A DNA stretch of 46,333 nt from Bacteroidaceae bacterium (GTDB lineage: Bacteria; Bacteroidota; Bacteroidia; Bacteroidales; Bacteroidaceae), in assembly GCA_017470425.1 (NCBI GenBank), contig JAFUYT010000030.1, positions 1 to 46,333 of the forward strand. Reading direction: 5' to 3'. Below, piece after piece: positions 1 to 6,837 of the stretch (the first letter of the stretch is position 1; each line of letters starts with the position of its first letter). The notes under the pieces are model-generated. The model did no database searches, had not been told where the DNA came from, and was given only the letters and a program-made list of their open reading frames with translations. The position numbers and the translations under genes were made by a program.

Positions 1-204
1 ACTAACGGAAACTTGTCTGTAAGTAAAAGACACCTTTGATAAGAGTGACCTGTATCGGATCAGAAATGACGGTTGCAATTTCTTGCTTCCTTGTACTACT
101 TTGTCTTATTAGCTAATCTTTCAAAGATCGATTTCCCTCCTACGAGGGCCGAGCGTAAGAGAGAGCCCCTGAAACTCAGGGGTACCCCTTTCTCGTTTGC
201 GGGT
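1..204 (-). other. Transcribed leader, possibly of an rRNA operon off the left edge
   Basis: This stretch lies just downstream of a good leftward promoter and has no credible reading frame on the minus strand. Read leftward it contains GATCTTTGAAAGATT, similar to the boxA-like element (TCTTTGAAA) in leaders of Bacteroidetes rRNA operons, and then a long stretch without genes. I infer that a 16S gene may start beyond position 1, but no rRNA sequence is inside the window. It could equally be the leader of an ordinary gene. Confidence 0.35.
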
Positions 205-237
205 GCAAAGGTACGGCGAATCTTTCATTCCTGCAAA
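205..237 (-). promoter_or_regulatory. Bacteroidetes-type promoter, leftward
   Basis: On the minus strand TTTG (237-234) is followed after 20 bp by TACCTTTG (213-206), matching the Bacteroidetes sigma-ABfr consensus TTTG-N19-21-TAnnTTTG. It points off the left end of the window. Confidence 0.6.
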
Positions 238-249
238 TATTTTCAAGGA

Positions 250-297
250 AAAATTAAAAAAAATTGCCCTTTGGGTGTTCTTGGGACACCCAAAGGG
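250..297 (-). terminator. Intrinsic terminator of the GlsB/YeaQ gene
   Basis: A perfect 12-bp stem (267-278 with 286-297) and a 7-nt loop are followed in minus-strand reading by CAATTTTTTTTAATTTTT, a classic hairpin plus U-tract. It lies 40 bp past the stop codon of the gene at 338-571. Confidence 0.85.
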
Positions 298-337
298 TTT
301 GCTACGCGCGCGTACCTATATGTAATATATAATAGAC

Positions 338-571
338 TCAGCCGCGGATCTTACGAGCGATCCAGATGAGGGCGACGGCGCCGACCACAGCGGTGCCTAT
401 CTCGCCGACGAGACCGCCCCACTGGATATTCAGGAGGCTGAAGATCCAGCCGCCCACGCATCCGCCAAAGATGCCAAGGATAAGATTCTTGATGAAGCCG
501 TAGCCCTCGCCGCGCATGATCCACCCGGCAATGGCGCCTGCGATGACGCCCACGATAATTCCTGCAATCAT
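338..571 (-). CDS. GlsB/YeaQ/YmgE family stress-response membrane protein
   Basis: This is a 77-residue protein made almost entirely of three glycine-rich hydrophobic segments (about residues 2-17, 25-47 and 52-71). It has the family pattern GxIAGWIMRGEGYGFIKN followed by GxxGGxxGGWIF. The family (transglycosylase-associated protein, PF04226) consists of small inner-membrane proteins of unknown biochemical role that are often induced by stress. Length and segment spacing are normal. The ATG at 571 gives a hydrophobic first helix and no alternative start is needed. It stands alone between the tRNA cluster terminator and its own strong terminator. No clear promoter is visible upstream. Confidence 0.85.
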   Translation of the reverse strand: MIAGIIVGVIAGAIAGWIMRGEGYGFIKNLILGIFGGCVGGWIFSLLNIQWGGLVGEIGTAVVGAVALIWIARKIRG

Positions 572-632
572 AACTCAGAAAAATATTTAGTTAAACAAAT
601 AGAAACGTCCCTTCACACATATCTTAGTAGCA

Positions 633-661
633 AAGAAGCCTCCCGGAGAGGGAGGCTTCTT
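633..661 (-). terminator. Terminator of the tRNA cluster
   Basis: A perfect 12-bp stem (633-644 with 650-661) with a 5-nt loop begins directly after the 3' end of tRNA-Asp on the minus strand. The stem ends in CTTCTT and only a short T-rich tail follows, so termination is likely but the U-tract is weak. Confidence 0.65.
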
Positions 662-662
662 G

Positions 663-737
663 CGGTGCGTACGGGGCTCGAACCCGTGACCCCATGCGTG
701 ACAGGCATGTATTCTAACCAGACTGAACTAACGCACC
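663..737 (-). tRNA. tRNA-Asp(GTC)
   Basis: Cloverleaf with acceptor GGTGCGT/ACGCACC, anticodon loop CTGTCAC (anticodon GTC) and T-loop GGTTCGAGCCC. CCA is not encoded. It is the last gene of the five-tRNA transcript. Confidence 0.95.
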
Positions 738-746
738 GTGTTTGAG

Positions 747-819
<73 letters not shown>

Positions 820-833
820 AGGCATTGCTGCTG

Positions 834-916
834 TGGGCGGAGATGGATTCGAACCACCGAAGGTAACAACCAGCAGATTTACAGTCTGCCCCATTTGGCC
901 ACTCTGGTATCCGCCC
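834..916 (-). tRNA. tRNA-Tyr(GTA)
   Basis: A class II tRNA of 83 nt with a long variable arm. The acceptor is GGGCGGA/TCCGCCC, and the anticodon stem GCAGA/TCTGC encloses CTGTAAA (anticodon GTA). CCA is not encoded. Confidence 0.95.
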
Positions 917-937
917 AGACACAACGTGTCAAAGAAG

Positions 938-1011
938 TGACTCCTGCGGGATTCAAACCCACAACCTTCTGATCCGTAGTCAGATGCTCTATTCAGTTGA
1001 GCTAAGGAGCC
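938..1011 (-). tRNA. tRNA-Arg(ACG)
   Basis: Acceptor GGCTCCT/AGGAGTC with one G-U pair, and anticodon stem TCTGA/TCAGA around CTACGGA (anticodon ACG, read as ICG after A-to-I editing). CCA is not encoded. Confidence 0.93.
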
Positions 1012-1017
1012 ATTTTG

Positions 1018-1092
1018 TGGACGCTGACGGATTCGAACCGCCGACCCTCTGCTTGTAAGGCAGACGCTCTGAACCAGCTGAGCTAAGCGTCC
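1018..1092 (-). tRNA. tRNA-Val(TAC)
   Basis: Acceptor GGACGCT/AGCGTCC, anticodon stem TCTGC/GCAGA around CTTACAA (anticodon TAC) and a standard T-loop. It is the first gene of the cluster, about 50 nt after the promoter. Confidence 0.95.
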
Positions 1093-1151
1093 TTCGAGTT
1101 CCCGGCACCTTGGTTGACCCTTCAACCGCCGTTGTTTCTCGAAAGCGGGTG

Positions 1152-1183
1152 CAAAGATAGAGTGTTTTTGTGAAACAGCCAAA
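1152..1183 (-). promoter_or_regulatory. Promoter of the tRNA cluster
   Basis: TTTG (1183-1180), exactly 20 bp, then TATCTTTG (1159-1152) on the minus strand. This is a full match to the Bacteroidetes consensus, about 60 bp upstream of tRNA-Val. Confidence 0.8.
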
Positions 1184-1199
1184 CGTTTCGACAACTTTT

Positions 1200-1231
1200 T
1201 TTGCAAAAACCGCAAAAAAGGCCTATCTTTG
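1200..1231 (+). promoter_or_regulatory. Promoter of the DUF5020 gene
   Basis: TTTG (1200-1203), 20 bp, TATCTTTG (1224-1231), about 70 bp before the ATG at 1301. It is divergent from the tRNA promoter, with only 16 bp between the two -33 boxes. Confidence 0.8.
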
Positions 1232-1300
1232 CACCGCCTTTCGCAAGAAAAGGCCGCGTTCTACATCTTTTTTATTCATTTTAGCTATCAAACAAAAGTA

Positions 1301-2026
1301 ATGAAAAGAAGTTTTCTTCTTGTGGCTGCCACCTTCCTGGCGACGGCCACGTTTGCACAGCTCAACGTCCAGTTGCATTACGACCTGGGTCACGACATCT
1401 ACGGCAGGGAGCTCTCCGAGCGTCCGCGCGTGACAGCGACCGTTGAGAATTTCACCCCCGACCGCTGGGGGAGTACGTATTTCTTCATCGATGCCGACTT
1501 CGGCGGCCATGTCGTGAAGAGCGGCTACGGCGAGATCTCCCGCGAACTGCAGTTCTGGAAGGCGCCCGTAGCGATTCACGTGGAGTACAATGGCGGTCTG
1601 AGCGGCACGGGCAGCTACGACGATGCCTACCTCATCGGCCCGGCATGGAACTGGCACAGCAAGGACTTCACGAAGACGTTCTCGGTGCAGCTGATGTACA
1701 AGTATCTGGCGCACCCCTCGCACCACGGCGACTGCAGCCACAGCGTGCAGCTCACGGAGGTGTGGGGGCTGGACTTTGCCCGGGGGCTGCTGCGTTTCTC
1801 GGGCTACTGCGACCTGTGGTACGACCGCGGCGCGAGCGGGCATCTTATCCTGGGGAGCGAGCCGCAGTTCTGGGTGAACCTGTGGCGGCTGCCGCGCATC
1901 AACGATGCCGCCAAATGGAGCGTCGGCACGGAGGTGGAGATCACGAAGAACCTGCTCTGGAACGCAGATGGCAGGAATGACGGTTTCTACGTCATCCCCA
2001 CCATCGCTATGAAGTGGACGTTCTGA
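1301..2026 (+). CDS. DUF5020 family outer-membrane-type protein
   Basis: This 241-residue protein starts at the ATG at 1301, which gives a clean signal peptide (MKRSFLLVAATFLATATFAQ) and lies downstream of the promoter; an earlier in-frame start at 1229 falls inside the -7 box. The mature part has alternating hydrophobic and polar residues, many aromatics and a C-terminal aromatic (WTF), as expected for an outer-membrane beta-barrel. The pattern LNVQLHYDLGHDIY near the start and the YFFIDADF and SEPQFWVNL blocks are those of DUF5020, a Bacteroidetes family related to nucleoside-specific (Tsx-like) channels. The substrate is unknown. It is monocistronic and convergent with the next gene. Confidence 0.75.
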   Translation: MKRSFLLVAATFLATATFAQLNVQLHYDLGHDIYGRELSERPRVTATVENFTPDRWGSTYFFIDADFGGHVVKSGYGEISRELQFWKAPVAIHVEYNGGLSGTGSYDDAYLIGPAWNWHSKDFTKTFSVQLMYKYLAHPSHHGDCSHSVQLTEVWGLDFARGLLRFSGYCDLWYDRGASGHLILGSEPQFWVNLWRLPRINDAAKWSVGTEVEITKNLLWNADGRNDGFYVIPTIAMKWTF

Positions 2027-2056
2027 GGCTGTCTATCAGCCTCCGGACTGTGTCCG
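2025..2056. terminator. Possible bidirectional terminator between convergent genes
   Basis: Two short hairpins, GAGGCTG/CAGCCTC (2025-2043) and CGGAC/GTCCG (2044-2056), fill the 34-bp gap between two convergent stop codons. Neither has a U-tract, so this is tentative. Confidence 0.35.
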
Positions 2057-2060
2057 CGGA

Positions 2061-4916
2061 CTACTCAAAAGTGATATCATCCACGTGCTCGCCGACGAAG
2101 AAGCCGGCGAAGTCGGCCGTCTTGTACCATTTCGGCTTCTCGGGCATCGCATCATAGATGCGGTGGCCGTTGAGACGGAAGTCCTTGAAGTGGACGCCGC
2201 TGACGCGGTGGTCGGCATCGTAGCCGTAGATGAGGGAGAGAATGGGCTGCTCGCCATAGTAGCGGATCGTGCGGAAGGTGATGTTCTCGACGCCGAGGCC
2301 GGGAGCCTTGCAGTACTTCTGGTTCCAACCGACCTTGACATGCAGCAGGCTGCCCTGATGGATGTTCTCGATGCGGATGTTGTCGAACGTCACATTGCGG
2401 ACCAGGTTGTTGTCGCCGCAGTTGATGGCCATGCAGCCCTGGTAATCCACCTGCGCCTCAGCCTGGCAGAGGATGTCGATGTTCTCATAGAGGAGGTTCT
2501 CGATGGTGTCGCGCCGTTCGGGATGCGGACCTGCGGCAGCGCCGTGGAGGCCTATGAAGATGGGGTGGGCCACGTCGGCCCAAAGCGTTGAGTTGCGCAT
2601 GTGGATATTCCGCGTGGAGCCCGAAAAGTCCTTACGCGTGGCGTAGGCTGTGGTGCAGTCGTCGCTGTTGCGGCAGAATACGCGGTCGAAGAGTATGTCG
2701 CTCGAGCCACCGAACACGTTCAGACCGTCGCCCCATCCTGGATGCGAGATGCTGCGCACGTCGTGCAGCGTCACGTTACGTGCTGCGCCTATTGGGCATG
2801 TGTTCACCACGAGACCATCGATGAGTACGTTCTGCGAGCGGTGGACGTGGGCGCCCTCGTAGCCGCGTGGCGGGCGGGCTATGCCGCGCCCGAGTATGCT
2901 TACGTTCCGCGTATCCTCGATGGCGAAGGTGCTGGTGAAGTAGGCGCCGGGGGCAAGGTAGAGGGTGGTGTTAGATGGCACGAGGATGTTGCCATCTGAG
3001 ATGAGAGATGAGAGACGAGAGACGAGAGATGGCTGAGCCTGGCTGTCTTTAATCTCTAATCTTTTATCTTTTATCTCATAGAATCCGGCTGGGATGTAGA
3101 TGAACTGCCGTCCTTCCTTCTTCGCCTGCGCCTCGGCCTCCTCCTTGCTCACGGGTGGCTTGGAGGTGAACACGAGCAGGTTATCTGTGATATTCCCGTC
3201 GAACTCCACGCTGACGTTCTCGGGCTGGAAGAGCAGGAACTGCACGGTGCTGTCGTTCTGCACGTTGGCGATGGTGCCGCGATAGTCGGGGCGTATGCGG
3301 GCCGACTTAAATTTCTTGTTCTTGGTGACGACGCGCACAAATACATCGCCCGTGAAGTCGAAGAAGCAATAGGAGATTTCGGAGATTTTATGGCGGGCCC
3401 CTCTCCCCGCTCCCCCCGAAGCCCCTCTCCCCGCTCCCCCCGTGGGGGGGAGGGCTGCGTTTCCGCTTGAATCATCTCCTGAGGATTTGAAGTCCTCCCC
3501 CCCACGGGGGGAGTTAGAGAGGGGCCTGTCCTCCCCCCCACGGGGGGAGTTAGAGAGGGGCCTCACATTCACCTTCGCCATATAGGTATCTATTTTCGTC
3601 CACTCCTGCGAGCCGCGGGGACAGACATAGACATCGTAGTCGTGCTTCAACGGTGCACCTTCGGGAGCGGGATAGGTGAAGACCTGATGGAGCGGGCCTC
3701 TCCCCCCGCCCTCCCCATTAGGGAGGGAGCCGGTGACGCCCGGCACGGTGAACTCATTCGACTCGAGGCCCGTCTTCACCTTGTTCTGACGCTCCGCCTT
3801 CCGCTGTAGGGCGAGCAGCTTCTTCGTGTAAGGCATCTTCAGGCCACGGCGGCCGACGTAGTGGTTGTACGGTTGGTCGTAAATATTCTGTATGCGCCCG
3901 CGTGCCATGGCTCCGGGTTCCGTCCAGTCGTTGTAGAGTCCGGTGCAGTCGGTCCATGTCTCGAAGGGTACGTCGTAGCCCAGGTTGTAGCGGGCGGTGT
4001 ATTCTATGCCTTTCATCAGTCGGTTGTCGAGGGCTCCCCAGAGGTCGTCGCCCTGCTGCCATGCCATCTCGCAGATATCGCACAAGGCACCCAGTCCCAG
4101 CTGTGCGTGAGCCTGGTCGCGCCCCGTCTCCTGGCACTGCCCCGTCTGGCCGACGTAGTTGGGCAGCGCACTGTTGTCGTTGGCGTGGAGGAAGTGCTCG
4201 ATGGCGGCGCGGTACATCACGGTGTCGCCCATCGCCAGTGCCGCTGCCATGCGGAAGCGGTTGACGATGGCGCCCCAGTTGCCATTGGCGTATGGGCTGT
4301 CGGCCTCGAACTTATTCATGGTAGGGAGGAAGGCGCGGCGGAGCATGGTGGACCATGAAGGCACGGCCCCTCTCCCCGCTCCCCCCGTGGGGGGGAGGGC
4401 AAGCCCCTCTCCGGCTCCCCCCGTGGGGGGGAGAGCTGCGTTTCCGCTTGAAAGTTCCCCAGAGGATATGGAGTCCTCCCCCCCACGGGGGGAGTTAGAG
4501 AGGGGCCTGTCCTCCCCCCCACGGGGGGAGTTAGAGAGGGGCTTTTCCTCCATCATCGCCCTGCACAGCCAGTAGCCCTGGATGAGGCAGAGGGGTGCGT
4601 CGTGGCCGTCGAGGCGCTGGAGCTTGTCGGCGTAGGCGTTGATGATCTCGCAGGCTTTCTCGTGGTGCCCAGCCTTCGCCAGCTCCCACGCAGCCCGCAT
4701 ATCACGCTCGCTGCCGCCCTTGGAAGCACGGAACTCGCCGTCGCGCGCCACCACTTCGTAGGGGCCGGCCATTTTGTAGTCGGCATCGAAGGTCTGGGCG
4801 CGGAGTGTTGAGAATTGACAATTGACAATTGACAATTGACAATTGGGAAGTGAGAAATGGGCTGCGCAGAACAGCAGGAACAGGACAGTGATTTTCTGTT
4901 TCATCGTATCGGTCAT
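2061..4916 (-). CDS. Secreted alginate-lyase-like plus GH28-like two-domain protein
   Basis: This 951-residue exported protein has two catalytic-type domains. Residues about 75-380 are alginate-lyase-like (alpha/alpha toroid; CQETGRDQAHAQLG, NRLMKGIEYTARYNLG, YNHYVGRRGLKMPY). Residues about 510-951 are a GH28-like right-handed beta-helix with the beta-strand domain in front, GDGLNVFGGSS and NSDDC carrying the expected acidic residues. Together they suggest cleavage of a uronic-acid polymer such as pectin or glucuronan; the substrate is inferred. The ATG at 4916 overlaps the GH43 stop by 4 nt (ATGA), so the genes are coupled, and the ATG at 4904 is an alternative. Residues about 24-38 come from a 7-bp repeat, and about 125-184 and 452-507 are repeat-derived insertions. 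A further repeat insert interrupts the helix at about 616-641. Confidence 0.8.
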   Translation of the reverse strand: MTDTMKQKITVLFLLFCAAHFSLPNCQLSIVNCQFSTLRAQTFDADYKMAGPYEVVARDGEFRASKGGSERDMRAAWELAKAGHHEKACEIINAYADKLQRLDGHDAPLCLIQGYWLCRAMMEEKPLSNSPRGGEDRPLSNSPRGGEDSISSGELSSGNAALPPTGGAGEGLALPPTGGAGRGAVPSWSTMLRRAFLPTMNKFEADSPYANGNWGAIVNRFRMAAALAMGDTVMYRAAIEHFLHANDNSALPNYVGQTGQCQETGRDQAHAQLGLGALCDICEMAWQQGDDLWGALDNRLMKGIEYTARYNLGYDVPFETWTDCTGLYNDWTEPGAMARGRIQNIYDQPYNHYVGRRGLKMPYTKKLLALQRKAERQNKVKTGLESNEFTVPGVTGSLPNGEGGGRGPLHQVFTYPAPEGAPLKHDYDVYVCPRGSQEWTKIDTYMAKVNVRPLSNSPRGGEDRPLSNSPRGGEDFKSSGDDSSGNAALPPTGGAGRGASGGAGRGARHKISEISYCFFDFTGDVFVRVVTKNKKFKSARIRPDYRGTIANVQNDSTVQFLLFQPENVSVEFDGNITDNLLVFTSKPPVSKEEAEAQAKKEGRQFIYIPAGFYEIKDKRLEIKDSQAQPSLVSRLSSLISDGNILVPSNTTLYLAPGAYFTSTFAIEDTRNVSILGRGIARPPRGYEGAHVHRSQNVLIDGLVVNTCPIGAARNVTLHDVRSISHPGWGDGLNVFGGSSDILFDRVFCRNSDDCTTAYATRKDFSGSTRNIHMRNSTLWADVAHPIFIGLHGAAAGPHPERRDTIENLLYENIDILCQAEAQVDYQGCMAINCGDNNLVRNVTFDNIRIENIHQGSLLHVKVGWNQKYCKAPGLGVENITFRTIRYYGEQPILSLIYGYDADHRVSGVHFKDFRLNGHRIYDAMPEKPKWYKTADFAGFFVGEHVDDITFE
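3001..3077. repeat. Two in-frame heptamer arrays inside the GH28-like domain
   Basis: Four 7-bp units of A(T/C)GAGAG (3001-3028) and four of T(A/T)ATCT(C/T) (3050-3077) encode the linker KDKRLEIKD to RLSSLISD. They split what would otherwise be a continuous strand (GFYEIK to GNILVPSNTTLYL) typical of this beta-helix family. Confidence 0.75.
3398..3563. repeat. Composite GC-rich palindromic element, in-frame copy 2
   Basis: Two copies of a palindrome (core CCCCCCACGGGGGG plus GTTAGAGAGGGG) in one orientation face two degenerate copies in the other, around a short spacer containing TGCGTTTCCGCTTGAA. The host gene reads through it as a Pro/Gly/Ser-rich stretch (PLSNSPRGGED twice, then ALPPTGGAGRGA). 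It closely matches the element at 4366-4543. Confidence 0.9.
4366..4543. repeat. Composite GC-rich palindromic element, in-frame copy 1
   Basis: Same structure as the element at 3398-3563: two palindromes, the TGCGTTTCCGCTTGAA spacer, then two inverted palindromes. It is translated in frame as about 60 residues of low-complexity sequence inside the alginate-lyase-like domain region (residues about 125-184). Confidence 0.9.
4814..4841. repeat. Heptamer repeat in a signal peptide, 4 units, in frame
   Basis: Four perfect ATTGACA units (TGTCAAT on the coding strand) sit between the hydrophobic core of the signal peptide and the RAQ cleavage-like site. The translated product is NCQLSIVNCQFS. With four units the downstream protein is in frame. 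Confidence 0.9.
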
Positions 4917-6454
4917 TTAGTGATTTTAATCCAGTCAATATCGAGCCAACCGCGGTTCGTGTCTGCGGCGTCGCTCTCGGCCACAAAGCCATACTTGGCG
5001 CCTATCCACTTGCCCTCGCGCATGGCGAAGGGCTCGCCTGCGGCCTTGAAGCGGCGGCCGTCGGTGCTGTAGGCGTAGCTACACTGCCCGTCCTCCACTG
5101 CGATGCGTAGGTAGATGTCGAGATAGATGGCAGGGGCGTAGGGGATGGTGTCGGCGGCCGTGGGCTTGAGCACTACGATGTCCTCGGCGCTCTCGGGCTT
5201 TCCGTTGTCGGCATCGATGCATGTGCGGCGCTGCAGCACGAAGACGTCGCCGCGGCGCAAGACCACGAGCGCCGAATAGGAGCGCCCCATCATGACGAGG
5301 CCGCCCCACTGCCCTTCCGCCTTGGCTGCCATGCGCACCTTGGCCGTAGCCGTGAATCGTGGTGCCGTGGGCTTCTGCAACAGCAGGTTGGGCGCGGCCC
5401 AGAGGGAGCTCGCCCCCATTCCCTCCTCAAGGGAGGGGAGATAACATGTGTAGAGACGCATACAGCCGTCGGCCGTAAGCATACCGTAAGTCTGGTCGTA
5501 GTTGGCGTGCCACTGCCATTGCAGGCCGAGCTGGCCACTGTCGAAGTCGTCGGACTCCTGCGGGGTCACACGCTCAGTGGCACCCGATTTAGGTTTGCGG
5601 TATTTAGCATAGGGTTCGCCGCAGCCGTCGCCGTCGGGGTCGTTGCCGATGACAGGCCAGCCGTTCTTCCACGTCATCGGTTGCAGATAGACGACGCGGC
5701 CGTAGGCCCCTTTGTCGTTGAAGTGCAGGAACCAGTCCTCGCCCTGCTGCGTATGCACCCATGCGCCCTGGTGCGGGCCGTTGATGTCGGTCGTTCCCTG
5801 TGCCATCACGCGCCGCCATTCGTAGGGGCCGTAGGGCGAGCGGCTGCGCATAGCCAGCTGCCAGCCCATCGCCACGCCGCCTGCCGGACACAGGATCCAA
5901 TAGTAGCCGTCGCGCTTGTAGAACTTCGGCCCTTCGGTGGTGTGGTTCACCTGTCCGCCGTCGAATACGATGCGGGGGAGGCCGATGACACGTGTGCCGT
6001 CGGCCGAGAGCTCGCGCACGGTCAGCACCGAGTTGAAGCCAGCCCGCGATGCTGCCCAGGCGTTGACGAGGTAGCAGCGACCGTCCTCATCCCAGAGCGG
6101 ACACGGGTCGATCATCCCGCGCCCCTCGATGACGCACACAGGCTCCTCCCACGGCCCTTCAGCCCGCTCGGCCCGCACCATGAAGATGCCGCGGTCGGGG
6201 TCGCCCCAGTAGATGTAGAAACGGCCGTCGTGGTGACGGATGGCGGGAGCCCAGACTCCCTTGCCGTGCTGCGGGAGCTTGAAGTCAGCCGCGGGCATCA
6301 GCGTAGGCAGCGCATGGCCTATGATGCGCCAGTTCACCAGGTCGCGCGAGTGCAGGATCGGCAGCCCCGGCACGCACTGGAACGACGAGGCCGTGAGGTA
6401 ATAGTCCTCGCCCACGGCGCAGGCGTCGGGGTCGGAGTAGTCGGCGTAGAGCAC
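4913..6454 (-). CDS. GH43 family glycosidase (xylosidase/arabinofuranosidase type), out of phase with its signal peptide
   Basis: This is a GH43 five-bladed propeller enzyme. Counting from the GTG at 6454, the catalytic triad fits D8 (DYSDPD, base), D116 (GMIDPCP, modulator) and E174 (HTTEGPKF, acid). A C-terminal beta-sandwich (about 300-513) is typical of GH43 beta-xylosidases. The GTG is not a natural start: the same frame continues upstream through SAQSVWQPDCGDGTYKNP, the usual N-terminus of the family, with no ATG. A clear signal peptide lies just upstream (ATG at 6579) but in another frame, separated by three 7-bp repeats. Adding one unit would join them. The stop overlaps the start of the next gene (ATGA). 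It probably removes xylose or arabinose side chains, and is expressed as exported enzyme only if the frame is restored. Confidence 0.8.
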   Translation of the reverse strand: MLYADYSDPDACAVGEDYYLTASSFQCVPGLPILHSRDLVNWRIIGHALPTLMPAADFKLPQHGKGVWAPAIRHHDGRFYIYWGDPDRGIFMVRAERAEGPWEEPVCVIEGRGMIDPCPLWDEDGRCYLVNAWAASRAGFNSVLTVRELSADGTRVIGLPRIVFDGGQVNHTTEGPKFYKRDGYYWILCPAGGVAMGWQLAMRSRSPYGPYEWRRVMAQGTTDINGPHQGAWVHTQQGEDWFLHFNDKGAYGRVVYLQPMTWKNGWPVIGNDPDGDGCGEPYAKYRKPKSGATERVTPQESDDFDSGQLGLQWQWHANYDQTYGMLTADGCMRLYTCYLPSLEEGMGASSLWAAPNLLLQKPTAPRFTATAKVRMAAKAEGQWGGLVMMGRSYSALVVLRRGDVFVLQRRTCIDADNGKPESAEDIVVLKPTAADTIPYAPAIYLDIYLRIAVEDGQCSYAYSTDGRRFKAAGEPFAMREGKWIGAKYGFVAESDAADTNRGWLDIDWIKITK

Positions 6455-6489
6455 GGGGTTCTTGTACGTCCCGTCGCCGCAGTCAGGCT

Positions 6490-6588
6490 GCCAGACGGAC
6501 TGAGCCGAGACAGTTGACAGTTGACAGTTGACAGCTGGGCTGCGCAGAGCAAATAAAGAGTAAATAATATTCGTTTCATCTTTATCAT
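6490..6588 (-). other. Detached signal-peptide segment of the GH43 gene
   Basis: ATG at 6579 (or 6588) starts MKRILFTLYLLCAAQ, a normal lipid-free signal peptide, then reads STVNCQLSRL through the heptamer repeat and continues in a non-homologous frame to a stop at 6334. The GH43 frame starts one base earlier in each codon. It belongs to the GH43 gene in its current unjoined state. Confidence 0.8.
6513..6533. repeat. Heptamer repeat, 3 units, causing the GH43 frame break
   Basis: Three perfect GTTGACA units (TGTCAAC on the coding strand) between the signal-peptide core and the predicted cleavage site SAQ. The position matches the four-unit array in the next gene at 4814-4841. Confidence 0.9.
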
Positions 6589-6687
6589 GGATAAATGTCG
6601 CTTTTTATTAATACGTATTTGCGTGCGTGATTACCTAATCCCTTCACTGGATGCCCGGTTCATCTTCCAATTAAGTGGTTTGCGGTG

Positions 6688-6695
6688 CAAAGATA
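6688..6695 (-). promoter_or_regulatory. Probable -7 box of the GH43 operon promoter
   Basis: TATCTTTG followed by CACC on the minus strand, about 110 bp upstream of the ATG at 6579. No good TTTG -33 box is visible at the right distance. Confidence 0.5.
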
Positions 6696-6801
6696 CAACT
6701 TTTTCTGTACATTCTGCGGTTTCAAGGCGTTAATCCAGTAAAATACAACTTTTGCAAAAGGATTTGAGCGGAAACTGCAAGGTGAAGAACGGTGAAAGTT
6801 G

Positions 6802-6809
6802 TATCTTTG
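6802..6809 (+). promoter_or_regulatory. Probable -7 box of the GH10 gene
   Basis: TATCTTTG 28 bp before the ATG at 6838. The preceding AAGTTG also precedes the divergent box at 6695, so both promoters share AAGTTGTATCTTTGCA. The -33 box is poor, which may mean an activator is needed. Confidence 0.55.
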
Positions 6810-6837
6810 CAGCAAGAAAACAAAAATATACTGCTTT

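Noticed and set aside
2061-4916. Two separate genes for the lyase-like and GH28-like parts
   Set aside because: The frame is continuous through both domains and through the repeat insertions, with no second signal peptide.
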